Shown here: piece after piece, positions 46,501-54,926 of the stretch | Numbering within the stretch: position 1 is the stretch's first letter | Layout of the letters: every line of letters begins with the position of its first letter | Source of the DNA: Granulosicoccus sp045106855 | GTDB lineage: Bacteria > Pseudomonadota > Gammaproteobacteria > Granulosicoccales > Granulosicoccaceae | Length of the DNA: 64,000 nt | NCBI GenBank assembly: GCA_045106855.1 | Contig: JBGCFI010000035.1 | Location: 51,449 to 115,448, forward strand | Direction of reading: 5' to 3' | Notes under the pieces: generated by a model | Told to the model about the DNA's origin: nothing | Databases searched by the model: none | Seen by the model: the letters and a program-made list of their open reading frames with translations, nothing else | Position numbers and translations under genes: made by a program

Positions 46501-46609
46501 GTGCGATCAGATTCAGGGTTTCCTGTTTTCAAAACCGGTATCAAGTGATGCGGTTACTCGGTGGATGGACGAGCGCAACGTACGACTGCGTGACGGGTCA
46601 GTGCAATGA
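43538..46609 (+). CDS. Ammonium transporter fused to PAS, GGDEF and EAL domains
   Basis: A 1,023-residue membrane protein. Residues 1-390 are an Amt/MEP channel with the twin histidines H165 (ATVVHGVGAW) and H321 (VATHGIAGALG), the aspartate of FIDFAG and GFNGGS. Residues 400-460 form a linker with coiled-coil character, about 455-575 a PAS domain, then a GGDEF domain (GGDEF at 663-667, with an RxxD inhibitory site five residues before it) and an EAL domain (EAL at 794-796, DDFGTG, KIDRSF, AEGVE). Both catalytic domains keep their key residues, so synthesis and breakdown of c-di-GMP are both possible. Ammonium sensing by the channel is inferred. Confidence 0.93.
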   Translation: MGSDVSILWLIMATVLVLSMQAGFLMLEGGRVRAKNSINVAQKNVTDMMIVWAVFFSGGSLLMFGASISSLVGDAALEATVTHSELTPLHFIFQVAFCSTAATIVSGAVAERITFRAYLAITVVVAGLIYPIAGRLVWGNIYNPEVSAWLADLGFIDFAGATVVHGVGAWVGLVAILMIGPRIGRFDEDGKPRVMPAHNAVIALFGVFILLIGWLGFNGGSVSPEDPRLSRILFNTITAGVFGGCAGMLMGVLMDKGVFNPARVISGLLGGLVACTASIHFLSMHEAMVIGATGGGIATYAAQALLYRYKLDDPLDVVATHGIAGALGTLSVAFVMPVSAMQSQSRLVQFGVQLTGIVVIAVFTCLVTWITIALLKRFMEVRVSAEAEQLGLNYTEHGESIGINRLQKALTDKLSNHSSFASGININDDEHSELASTLNQVIDKYESASEQIRAAQHRFRQFAETASDWLWESDLNLQLSFVHANTDTLYEGFCPDKIRGANLLDVLEFSEQELEQLRCCLGQGQRTPVFEATLRISQHPGDAVAVEVRAIPSHDNHGNATGYRGTITDISVRKAAEGKALYLSMHDELTGLPNRRALSRDLGKAIDKAEASRHSVVVAGIDLDGFKAVNDAYGHGVGDELLIQVSDRLHHILRPLDIAYRTGGDEFVIVFDELESRAATKISESVSTRLVAQLSEPFQVQNLTLRVGASVGLSRYPQDDHAAENLLRMADLALYVAKDSGKGCVVSFKPLHDKDADEQRQTEQDLLQAIKNKEFYLMYQPQIDTSTEAVIGYEALIRWAHPLRGEISPADFIPIAEKLYLMDRIGEYVLDNACAFASTWTCADGGKLPSVSVNVSPQQFKDRNFFTKVVDILTRYQLEPDRLELEITEDVLVDDFTSVSSILRELRDYGVAIAVDDFGTGQTSLRYLNQFPLSTIKIDRSFIRNLGTSDMAAEITRTIVMLGQKLGINVIAEGVEESDQLNLLKQWKCDQIQGFLFSKPVSSDAVTRWMDERNVRLRDGSVQ

Positions 46610-46694
46610 AGGTGCAAGCCGATGAATAGCTTCGTTCCACAGAGCAACAGGAAGGTTTCCTCAGCGTCTTGACGGTTGGGAGCAACGGATCAAC

Positions 46695-46752
46695 GCCCTG
46701 TCTGCTGAGTCATGAAATATACTATCTGTCATTCAAAAATTCCAGACAGGGC
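46695..46752. terminator. Inverted repeat between convergent genes
   Basis: GCCCTGTCTG (46695-46704) and CAGACAGGGC (46743-46752) are exact complements 38 bases apart, between the Amt fusion gene and the convergent membrane-protein gene. The long loop makes it a weaker terminator, but it could serve both strands. Confidence 0.4.
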
Positions 46753-46766
46753 TTAACTGATGTGCA

Positions 46767-48506
46767 TTACAAGGTGTGAGGTGATGGAGGGATTAGCAGC
46801 AGGCCTATCATGTTATGAAGTGCGGTTCTGTTTTGTAGTTCGGTGGTGAAAAGGGAAATGGTAGCGTGTGATGATGTGCTATTCGGAGAGAGTGGGCTGA
46901 GGTTTTTCCATAGCGACTGAAATGTCTGCTCAAGAAATGCCCGGTCAGTGGTTTCATCAACAAAAAACACGATCCTGCTAAGATCAACTTTCTCCAGCAA
47001 TACGCTTATTTCGAAGATACAACCCTGATTGATTGACGAGAAGCTTCGCAGGTCCATGAGGATAGCGTCACTGCTGTTCGCGAGTGTCTGCATGGTCATT
47101 TGCCAAGTATCATCGTGACAGAAGAATTCATGTACCCGATATCGACCATCAGGATCAGGCAGTTGATCACGGGCGTGCAAGCGTTGGTTTAGATCATCTT
47201 CATCGAGTACGAATCGTCGCGACAGATTACCGCCAGCAAACTCTAAAAATTCATGCGGTTCAATTGCTGTGGTCACAAGATCGGGCCCTGCAATCATATC
47301 GATGACACCTACCTGGCGCCACAGCTTTGAAAACTTATCGAAAAAACGATTACTGCGTCGACCTAACGAAAATACCCTCAACAGAAGCAGATTGGGGAAG
47401 TTTTGTCTATCCGAGAGTGGGACATGAATCCATCGAAAACCTAAGCTAACCACCAGCCGGTAACTCATAAAGGCGATGGGGGCGGTCAGGATCCATCGGA
47501 TATCCTCGAGGACAAAGCCGATAGACTGGATAACAGCAAACATGAGCCACATAGAGTCGGTGGTGATTGAGATATCGCTACATAGCTTGCGTTTATAGGC
47601 ATCACCCAGTCGATGTAATAGAAAACGCCCTGCGAACGCGAATAGTGTAAACCCGATGAGATGCATAAGGATAAACACGGAAATGGCGTTGATGCCGATT
47701 GCATGGCCTGCGCTGGCTATCGTCGATAATGATGCGTCGTTGTTGCCGATAAGCTGCACGAGTACCACTGCACCACTTACTCCACAAAGCAAAAAAATGA
47801 ATACTATGGGGCCTACTGATCGTATGCGATTGTGGAGAAAGAAGAGAAAGAAAACACTGGGTATTAGATTAAATATGGCCCAAAGATAGAGAGGCGTAGT
47901 AAACGGTAAGTCAGGATTTCGTTGCAATGTGAAATAGATTGTCAATGCCAGCAATATGCAATAACTGCACAGATAGAATAAAACGTCTCTGATTCCAATA
48001 GCGGTTACTATGCTTAGTGTGATGACTGTTGGCCATAGAAAAAAAATGATCAACAACAATGTGCGACTCAAGGGAGGAGGGCCACCCGACATGATAAGCC
48101 AGGCGATCGTCATCACAAAGGCATAGGCGAGGCCACCGGCAAGATACACCAATGTAGTACACCGGTGAGATCGTTTCATGTTATCGAGAACTGTTCGAGC
48201 GTGAGTGCCGGTTTCTAAATCATGTCTTTTACTGTGCTGATCTGTTGTTTCATGGAAGTTTAAGATAGAGGTCGGGTGGTTATTTAGTGCCGTTGCGTAT
48301 CCGACGGAGCGGTCATTGGGTTGAGGTTTGTTGTCACTGCCTGCAGCTTGTGCCATTCCCCGCAACGTTGCGCGGCGATACAGCCATAGAAGAAACGTTG
48401 AAACAAACAGCGTCAGCACTGCGGTAACTATCAGGATGAACGCTTGCATACCCACGAGAGCTGTTTGAGTATCCATAACCACATCTGCATATCTCAAGAT
48501 AAACAT
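46767..48506 (-). CDS. Membrane protein of unknown function with C-terminal soluble domain
   Basis: A 579-residue protein. After one N-terminal membrane segment and a basic/polar loop (residues 45-110), seven or so further segments follow (about 115-375). The last 180 residues are soluble and conserved in appearance: AGPDLVTTAIEPHEFLEFAGG, RYRVHEFFCHDDTWQMTMQTL, DAILMDLRSFSSINQGCIFE, SRIVFFVDETTDRAFLEQT. This looks like an alpha/beta domain with DLR and VDE strand ends, possibly nucleotide-binding or TIR-like, but I cannot name it. ATG 48476 is an alternative start. It converges on the Amt fusion gene. Confidence 0.75.
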   Translation of the reverse strand: MFILRYADVVMDTQTALVGMQAFILIVTAVLTLFVSTFLLWLYRRATLRGMAQAAGSDNKPQPNDRSVGYATALNNHPTSILNFHETTDQHSKRHDLETGTHARTVLDNMKRSHRCTTLVYLAGGLAYAFVMTIAWLIMSGGPPPLSRTLLLIIFFLWPTVITLSIVTAIGIRDVLFYLCSYCILLALTIYFTLQRNPDLPFTTPLYLWAIFNLIPSVFFLFFLHNRIRSVGPIVFIFLLCGVSGAVVLVQLIGNNDASLSTIASAGHAIGINAISVFILMHLIGFTLFAFAGRFLLHRLGDAYKRKLCSDISITTDSMWLMFAVIQSIGFVLEDIRWILTAPIAFMSYRLVVSLGFRWIHVPLSDRQNFPNLLLLRVFSLGRRSNRFFDKFSKLWRQVGVIDMIAGPDLVTTAIEPHEFLEFAGGNLSRRFVLDEDDLNQRLHARDQLPDPDGRYRVHEFFCHDDTWQMTMQTLANSSDAILMDLRSFSSINQGCIFEISVLLEKVDLSRIVFFVDETTDRAFLEQTFQSLWKNLSPLSPNSTSSHATISLFTTELQNRTALHNMIGLLLIPPSPHTL

Positions 48507-48657
48507 TAAGCATGGTCAAGCTTTCGCTTTCTTACAACTCGACTTTTGGTCAGGACGGGAAAATTAACGCACCACCGTAGAGTGTTTGGTGGGTGACCTG
48601 ATTTATATTATGGGTTGGGTAAGCCACTGGGTTCGATACCATAGGCAGGGCAATTCA

Positions 48658-49014
48658 ATGAAAATGTGGATTCTTTCAATGTTGGTTGCGACGTCGATCT
48701 ACTCCGTCAGCAGTGCTGCTGACGAGATGTCGGGCTGCTTTACAGGACAAGATCAGTTAGGGGCAACAACTCGAATGGCACTTCGTGCGGAGCGTATTGG
48801 CGATTACTTTGAGATTTTCGGGCAGGTTATGTCACCGAATATCGGGGTCATGAAAATCAAGGCTGACGGCTGGTCTGGTGCTGGTCGGATGTATTACCAG
48901 CATGAATACGAAAGTGGGGCGTACTATATCAAGATCAGCAATTACTCCGCTTCAGGGTTGCTACTAGAAGTGAAAGGATTCGGGCACTTTCCTTTTTATA
49001 CGAGTGCCTGTTGA
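48658..49014 (+). CDS. Small secreted protein, unknown
   Basis: A 118-residue protein with a signal peptide (MKMWILSMLVATSIYSVSSA) and two cysteines (MSGCFTG and the C-terminal TSAC) that could form a disulfide. The body looks beta-rich. The frame is open from 48586, but ATG 48658 gives the normal signal. No family recognised. It is divergent from the membrane-protein gene at 46.8-48.5 kb. Confidence 0.6.
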   Translation: MKMWILSMLVATSIYSVSSAADEMSGCFTGQDQLGATTRMALRAERIGDYFEIFGQVMSPNIGVMKIKADGWSGAGRMYYQHEYESGAYYIKISNYSASGLLLEVKGFGHFPFYTSAC

Positions 49015-49190
49015 TGGGTATTAACGCTATTTAATGCAACCCATTCGTTGGGCGAAACGGCATCTGCCATGCACAATATTTCCCGCGCTAGTTAGCATGT
49101 ATCACCTGCGAACATCCTGTTGAGAATAGGCAAACAGAGCCCTGGAACATGCCGGGGCTCTCTTTACATCATCAGGAACAAATTCGCAAA

Positions 49191-49838
49191 CTAAGCACCC
49201 GCTGGCCAGACAAATTCCGGTCGCAGACCTTCGTGCACCGGGAGTCCATCATTCGGACGAGCATAACCTTTGCTATCGTCATAGAACGCATGATAATCGG
49301 CTGGCATAGCGTCACTATCCATACCCATCAGTTTTGGTACAACAACGCGAATGCGTTTTTCTTTATCGTCGAGCATGATGGGTATGCCGCAATCTTTGCA
49401 GGTACGCAGGCTCAGTGGGCCATCTGGGTTGTCTACATTGAACGGTTGGCGATTAAGATTGTCTTCATTTGATACTTGCAGTTCGCCATGATTAAAAAAT
49501 GCCACATGGGTTGTAATCTGCCCCGTCACGTCCTTGCAAATGTTGCAGTGACAAGTGTGATTATCAATTGGGCCTGCTTTAAAAACCGTTTTGACATGCG
49601 CACAACCACCAGCATATTTACCTTTCTTTGACAGCACGCCTGCAATCTCACCTGAGACGTAGCCCAGAACGTTACCGATAATCATGGAGACAGCAGCGGC
49701 TGAGCCCACTTTAACGATACCGCCAACATCCTCGCCGTAGCTTGCGCCAGCCATTAGGAACAATGCTGCGGTAGCAGCATACCCATAAACGGCGGATGGT
49801 ATGGCTGCCAGTGCAGAGCTGTGTGCTCCAAGAATCAT
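49191..49838 (-). CDS. GFA (CENP-V) domain protein with N-terminal DUF1097-like membrane part
   Basis: A 215-residue protein. Residues 1-75 are membrane segments that read like the second half of a DUF1097 protein (AIPSAVYGYAATAALFLMAG). From residue 80 a GFA zinc domain follows: GGCAHVKTVFKAGPI, CHC-x2-C (HTCHCNICKDVTGQ), and a later C-x2-C (LRTCKDCGIP). GFA proteins bind thiol adducts such as S-hydroxymethylglutathione. The start ATG overlaps the stop of the upstream small ORF as ATGA, and that ORF reads like the first half of DUF1097. So this is a split or frameshifted DUF1097-GFA gene. Confidence 0.7.
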   Translation of the reverse strand: MILGAHSSALAAIPSAVYGYAATAALFLMAGASYGEDVGGIVKVGSAAAVSMIIGNVLGYVSGEIAGVLSKKGKYAGGCAHVKTVFKAGPIDNHTCHCNICKDVTGQITTHVAFFNHGELQVSNEDNLNRQPFNVDNPDGPLSLRTCKDCGIPIMLDDKEKRIRVVVPKLMGMDSDAMPADYHAFYDDSKGYARPNDGLPVHEGLRPEFVWPAGA

Positions 49839-50029
49839 AATGAGACTGTGACACCAACACATAATGCAGCGTTGATGGCATTTACGCCAAGGGATGTCAA
49901 CAGGATGAACGCGATAGACGCCATGATAACGCCCCAGATGTTGGCCACGACGGACGATTTAAGTCCATCCATGCCACCAACGCAGTGGAAAAAGCTGGCC
50001 CACGCGATAAAAATCGTCCAGATAAGCAC
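49835..50029 (-). CDS. Small membrane protein, first half of a DUF1097 domain
   Basis: A 64-residue frame starting with GTG: WTIFIAWASFFHCVGGMDGL, SSVVANIWGVIMASIAFILL and NAINAALCVGVTVSL. This matches the first two or three segments of DUF1097 inner-membrane proteins. Its TGA stop overlaps the ATG of the next frame, which carries the rest of the domain. Either translational coupling of two half-proteins or a frameshift explains this. Confidence 0.55.
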   Translation of the reverse strand: MLIWTIFIAWASFFHCVGGMDGLKSSVVANIWGVIMASIAFILLTSLGVNAINAALCVGVTVSL

Positions 50030-50037
50030 ACTCGGAT

Positions 50038-50229
50038 TTATTTAATGTCATTGATGTTGGCTCTGTCAGCATTAGACGCCAAAACGGTCATAATTGAAAC
50101 TGATCTATAGAACTCGCACTTGGCATAGTCGTCGCTCCCTAGCTCATTGAAGGTGATAAAAAATCTATCCAGGATTCGAGACCAAGCCCAATTGTTGTGA
50201 TCTTTAAATTGTTGAAAGAATAGTCGCAT
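50038..50229 (-). CDS. Small unknown ORF upstream of the split DUF1097 gene
   Basis: A 63-residue frame with ordinary protein composition (FFQQFKDHNNWAWSRILDRF, SDDYAKCEFYRSVSIMTVLA), ending nine bases before the DUF1097 start. Not recognised. It may be a short leader gene of the same operon, or the remnant of a larger gene. Confidence 0.4.
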   Translation of the reverse strand: MRLFFQQFKDHNNWAWSRILDRFFITFNELGSDDYAKCEFYRSVSIMTVLASNADRANINDIK

Positions 50230-50635
50230 GGCAATATGGGCTATCCACTTTTAACATTTGGTTAATGTCACTTTGGGCCGTCTTGTTCACGCTGCTCATA
50301 GTTTCAAATTACACTGCGAATCAATGTGAATGCTTGGTGCACTATAGTCAATGGTACTAGTAGCCTGATTTTCTAATTCCCCCTATAGCACTTACGAGAT
50401 AAGTATGATTTAGCTATCAGTATTGGGTCGTTCATTGTTATAGGTCCATAAACCCCCTCGGCAAGATTTCGAGCCTGTCCGGCAGATTCAAAATCAAGCA
50501 GATCCAGCCACTTCTAGAAATATCCGGGGTTGAGGTATGTAATGTGCGTCTGACTGCTAAGTTGTTACTTGACCCGTTAGTTAGGCCTGTATATGCTCAC
50601 GCCTTGTATAAAAAAACAACATTCTGGAGATTTTC
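50230..50635. other. Intergenic stretch, AT-rich
   Basis: About 400 AT-rich bases between divergent genes. No gene or clear RNA seen; it must hold the promoters of both neighbours. Confidence 0.4.
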
Positions 50636-51121
50636 TTGGCTTTTCTAATTACGCGATTTTTCTGCCTTTTTCTTGTTTGCACAAGCTTGTTTGCTGTGGC
50701 GGTTCCCGCGTCGGCTGCAAACGTGCTGATGGTCCGCGAAAAAGTGGCCTTTAATAAAACTGCTGACGAGGTGTGGAAGCGAATAGGCGATTTCTGTGCG
50801 ATTGCGGATTGGCATCCTGCTGTTGCCAATTGTGTCGTAGAGGGTGAAACCCGTATTCTGACTCTGGTCGATGGTGGTGCTATCGAAGAAGCCAGAACTG
50901 ATGCCAGTGCAATGAGCTATAAGTACACAATTAGTAGTGGGCCCTTACCTGTTGATCACTACAAAGCATCATTCAAAATCAAGGACAAGAAAGACGGAAC
51001 TTCAATGTTGATATGGTCTGCATCCTTTTCACCCAAGGGCGCAAGTGAGGATGAAGCCAAGGCTGTAGTTCAGGGTATATTCGATGCTGGTATCAAGGGT
51101 ATGCAGGAACTGTTTATGTAG
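50636..51121 (+). CDS. Secreted SRPBCC (polyketide cyclase/START-like) family protein
   Basis: A 161-residue protein with a signal peptide (FFCLFLVCTSLFAVAVPASAA) and an SRPBCC fold: VWKRIGDFCAIADWHPAVANC is the typical opening of the ligand pocket, and IFDAGIKGMQELF the closing helix. Such proteins bind hydrophobic ligands. The start is TTG at 50636, supported by GGAGA five bases upstream; no ATG is near. The ligand is unknown. Confidence 0.82.
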   Translation: MAFLITRFFCLFLVCTSLFAVAVPASAANVLMVREKVAFNKTADEVWKRIGDFCAIADWHPAVANCVVEGETRILTLVDGGAIEEARTDASAMSYKYTISSGPLPVDHYKASFKIKDKKDGTSMLIWSASFSPKGASEDEAKAVVQGIFDAGIKGMQELFM

Positions 51122-52627
51122 CCGAAACTTTCCGCTGACAAAGATGGATAAAGTCTAATTTCTGTTAGGATTCTCTGACAAGCTTATCCATGTTTGTCTC
51201 AAGAGCCAGCGAAACGATGTTTTGTTTTCAACGAACTGTTCCACGAACCGTCTATATCCCAATTGGCACAGCCAATCAAATACTTCCTGAATTGCATGAG
51301 CGGATTTTCCAGTCATAGTCCATTTGTCGGTATGACATTAACCACCTCAGGGTAACGCCTCATCGGGAGCTAATCGCTAATCGCACACTTTCTTTCTAAA
51401 TCGGTTATCAATTTGGTTGCGCACGATTACCACGACGGCATTTTCCTACTGAACAAGTAGAGAATCTACGAACAACCTCGTTGTCCGCTAAAGGTTATGC
51501 TCGCCCACATTAAATAATTCTGATAACGGCCTCTGTGATAGCCGTTATTGTCGTCAGCGATATATATCCCGAAAGAAAAAATGCAGTCAGTAGTGACAAA
51601 TGAATTATGGGGCAGTAGTGCTTGGTATGCATAATATTGATCTCTAAATTTGCCACTGATAAGCCAGTGGTACTACTCAAGCTAAACGAAGGTATAGGGC
51701 TTTAGATTAAAACCATCACACCTGGCAACGAAATATTGCTAGCTTAGAAAAATGCACTACCCCAACGCAATACATGAATTGGATTAGCTCATTCATAGCT
51801 ACATGACCGCCACATTCTTCAAAATCTAATGAGCATACGATTTTATTCTTAACAACCTCCTGTATATGAAATAGTGACAAGCCGACATTAATTAAGTTCT
51901 ACCTCAATTTCCGACCAGCAATCTAATCCACACCCTGCCGACGCAGCTTAGGTACAGATGATCTGATTTAGCAAACACTATAATTTTTTTCTCCTCTGGA
52001 AAAATAGCTACATACTGTTTTTAACACTTTGGTGATGAGCTGTTTTTAATCACTTCCGCGCATCTTGCCAAACAGACTAGAGTAGTCCCAGCCCTTGTAT
52101 AGCAAGCATAGATGGTCGCACACACCGATCATTCGGCTATGCCGGAACACTATGGCTAGCTGCATGATGTGATAATTACTCGACAAATTGTTGAGCTATA
52201 ACGGCAGCAATCATGAATTTGTAAAGATATTTAGTACGCCTGTGTAACTTATAATATATTCACATAGCATGTACACATAAAAGCTATACCGTAGAACTAT
52301 ATCGAGCCTTCAAATTGACGATATTAACGAATCATCGTCCGTGTTAAAAAAATATGAACAGTTTTATCAAAGCAGAAGCAGAAGTGAAAACACGATGAAA
52401 TCAGACATTCCTTTATTTGGATTGATGTCTGTAGGTTGTATGAGTATGGCTGGCCAGATTTAGCCGGTCTGTGATATCGGGGATTTTATTTGCGATTTCG
52501 AAGCGGCCACTGGCGTGGAGTCACTGGAATAGCCAGAAAGAGAGCTTCCATGATTCTATTCACGATCCTGGATTGGAAATCTAGCTGAGTAAACGAACAT
52601 TTTTTCTTGTCACCTCCATTCGGGAGT
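51122..52627. other. 1.5-kb AT-rich region without genes
   Basis: No open frame of gene-like composition longer than about 60 codons. GC content is visibly below the rest of the window. A 22-codon frame at 52395 starts like a lipoprotein signal but stops early. It may be decayed or acquired DNA; I see no mobile-element gene in it. Confidence 0.5.
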
Positions 52628-53197
52628 TTAAAAAAACACCAGCCATTGACGAATGATGAGTAATTCGGTAAGCAGCAATACAACGAGACTCACACGTAAT
52701 ACAGTTCGCGTGTGTCTTCGCCACAATACAAACCCGCATATTGTCGCAAGCAAACCTTCTAGAGGCGCTACCCATGCGGCATGGTGCGCACTGTCCCAGT
52801 AACTTATTGGACTGGCAAATCGCCAATCTGACAAAGGCCAGAAATGCGCTCTGGCATCGTCATGATGCATCATGAAGTCGGTGAGCACATGCAATAACGC
52901 GGAAGCTACGAATGCTATCAGAACTGGCTGCTTACGTTTCACAGCGATGAATAGAAAAACACTCCACAAGACAAAAGAGTTATCAATACTGAATATCTTT
53001 TGCCAGCTGTTCGAGAAATACAGCTCGTCAAAAACAACTTGTGGCGATATACCCAATATCAGAATCGATACGCCACATAATACATACAATGAAACATCTG
53101 GCACCAACGCACCAAGTAACGCAGCGATTGAAATATTGCGCGAATTTTCTCGACCAAACGCAGCGGTACCGAGAAGCAAATGTGCAGTGGTATTCAA
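52628..53197 (-). CDS. Membrane-bound metal-dependent hydrolase-like protein (YdjM/DUF457 type)
   Basis: A 189-residue membrane protein with the family opening (TTAHLLLGTAAFGR, ALLGALVPDVSLY) and histidine/aspartate motifs (ALLHVLTDFMMHHDDARAHFWPLSDWRFASPISYWD), followed by C-terminal membrane segments. Related proteins are annotated as inner-membrane metal-dependent hydrolases; activity is unproven. The start is TTG at 53197, overlapping the stop of the upstream frame (TTGA), so translation may be coupled. Confidence 0.75.
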   Translation of the reverse strand: MNTTAHLLLGTAAFGRENSRNISIAALLGALVPDVSLYVLCGVSILILGISPQVVFDELYFSNSWQKIFSIDNSFVLWSVFLFIAVKRKQPVLIAFVASALLHVLTDFMMHHDDARAHFWPLSDWRFASPISYWDSAHHAAWVAPLEGLLATICGFVLWRRHTRTVLRVSLVVLLLTELLIIRQWLVFF

Positions 53198-53475
53198 AAT
53201 CTTAGTGCGCTTTTGTAGTACAACGGTACGCTCACTACTGATTCAGTAAGCCGCCCAGTATAAAACTGCGGTACATGAAAGCTAAGCATATTGCCTGTTT
53301 TCAGAACGACAGTATGCTCTTCCCACAGGGTGACACCTCTGTTTGAGTACCCAACGAATCCTTCGTAATCCATATCTAGCTCTGTAGCGGTTGTCGTGCT
53401 CAGATATTTGGCGTTTTTGTTAATGCGCGGGAAACGAGCTGTCGGCCGTAAATGAGTGGGAGAGAGCATCGGCAT
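53194..53475 (-). CDS. Unrecognised ORF coupled to the YdjM-like gene
   Basis: A 93-residue frame whose last 60 residues read like protein (DMDYEGFVGYSNRGVTLWEE, FHVPQFYTGRLTESVVSVPL), with its stop overlapping the next start. The N-terminal third is less convincing. It may be a fragment of a longer gene. Family unknown. Confidence 0.35.
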   Translation of the reverse strand: MPMLSPTHLRPTARFPRINKNAKYLSTTTATELDMDYEGFVGYSNRGVTLWEEHTVVLKTGNMLSFHVPQFYTGRLTESVVSVPLYYKSALRF

Positions 53476-53689
53476 TGTAGGGTACCTGTATCTTGGACTA
53501 CGAAGTCTGACTCGAATTCAAAATTATTGTTACTCGTGAAGTTTATCAAATTAGCTGCATGATTGACTGCGTATTGACTAAGGGCCACTGAGCTGACATA
53601 CGCCACTCCACACGTTCAATATAAGGTTGGCTTTCTGCTTAGTATTTTCGAAAAGAAATACTATTTGACGCTTCTGGTTGGCATTTCCA

Positions 53690-53939
53690 CTCTAACCAAA
53701 AATATTTACACTCATGAGCTGGTACAAATTATTTTAGAACAGCCTTATTGCGGTATCAGTACTTCATAGACAGTGGCTTGGCCAAACGACAAGCGGCATC
53801 TTCCTACCTGAAACGACTAGTGGATATTGGCGTGCTTGAAGAGCGCCAGGCAGGGCGTGAAGATCTGTTCGTCAATCCACGCTTTGTGTGTTTGATAACT
53901 GAACACAGCAATACTTCTGAATCGCTCGGCAAGCTTTGA
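53690..53939 (+). pseudogene. Fic family protein, C-terminal remnant (frameshifted)
   Basis: The frame from 53748 encodes the C-terminal wing of Fic proteins (SGLAKRQAASSYLKRLVDIG, EERQAGREDLFVNPRF). The bases before it encode, in another frame, the matching upstream part (YTHELVQIILEQPYCGIST), so the gene is broken by one shift. No Fic catalytic HPFxxGNGR motif is present, so AMPylation is impossible. A decayed gene or transferred fragment. Confidence 0.6.
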
Positions 53940-54413
53940 TCAATCCCTGCGAGATGACTGTATACCCTGATACGCGATAACTATTTTATGTAAGCCGATA
54001 ACTATTCCAGAGAAAAATAACAATACATGAATATCTGGACTGACCTAAAACACTGCTATAGAGAATTCAACAGTACTTTGAAAACCAATACATATGTTTT
54101 TACTGAACACTGATTGGTCGATGGAGGAACCTTTGCTTTATGAATGAATCTATTAAATAGCTGTATATATAGACCCATACTAATTATTAATCGCTAGGCA
54201 AAGATCTATTAACAACGTATCCGAATCTGCTAAACAAGTTTCAACATCAAGTTACTCAGTCATTAGTGAACCGCATCACGCTGCAATGCTAACACTCTAA
54301 TCTATCGTTCCAAACTGTCATATTCAGTAACGAACACTAACGCGAGTGTCGCTGTAGGCTTGTCTAAGAATTATTGATTCAACTTCATAACAACCCAATC
54401 AGCGTAACAACTC
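53940..54413. other. Intergenic stretch, AT-rich
   Basis: About 470 AT-rich bases upstream of the DUF1080-ThuA gene. No gene seen; the promoter of that gene should be here. Confidence 0.4.
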
Positions 54414-54926
54414 ATGGTTAAAGTCATTCGTAGTGCGCGCATCAGTTTTCCGAGCAGGCGGCAGACGCTGTTTACCCTGATGATTTCCTCTATGCTGTTT
54501 GCACCCGCTACTGGCGCGCTAGCAGACGAACCATTCGAGCCGTTGTTCAACGGAGAGAACCTCGATGGTTGGTTTACTTTTGACAGCACCTACGGTGTTG
54601 GCAACGACGTCGAGGAATACTACAAAGTCGAAGATGGCGAACTGGTTATCCTGGACATCCCCGAATCAAGTGACAACAAGGCATTTGGCTATTTGTCGAC
54701 AATCCATTTGGCTATTTGTCGACAATCGATGACTATGCCAACTACCACCTGCGCTTCGAGTATCAATGGGGAGAGAAGAAATTCGCACCGCGCGCTAACG
54801 ATATACGTGACAGTGGAGTGCTCTATCACTTGGTTGGAACTGACAGAATCTGGCCCAACAGTCTTGAATCCCAGGTGCAGGAGGGAGATACAGGTGACTT
54901 CTTCGGATTGGGTGGGGCAAGAATAA
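54414..54926 (+). pseudogene. 5' part of a secreted DUF1080-ThuA-F5/8C gene, frame-shifted by a duplication
   Basis: The frame opens with a signal peptide (TLFTLMISSMLFAPATGALA) and the start of a DUF1080 domain (EPLFNGENLDGWFTFDSTYG and GELVILDIPESSDNKAFGYLSTI). At 54682-54727 a 23-bp unit is present twice in tandem. The extra copy shifts the frame, and what follows up to the stop at 54926 is out of frame. Removing one copy joins it exactly to the frame starting at 54716, giving one 807-residue protein. Confidence 0.75.
54682..54727. repeat. 23-bp tandem duplication causing a frameshift
   Basis: Two identical 23-base copies (54682-54704 and 54705-54727), each beginning CATTTGGCTA and ending CGACAATC. 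Since 23 is not a multiple of three, the second copy breaks the reading frame of a coding gene. Loss of one copy by slippage would restore it. Confidence 0.95.

Noticed and set aside
52395..52463. 22-codon frame that looks like a lipoprotein signal
   Set aside because: It stops at once and has no clear ribosome site; too short to support.
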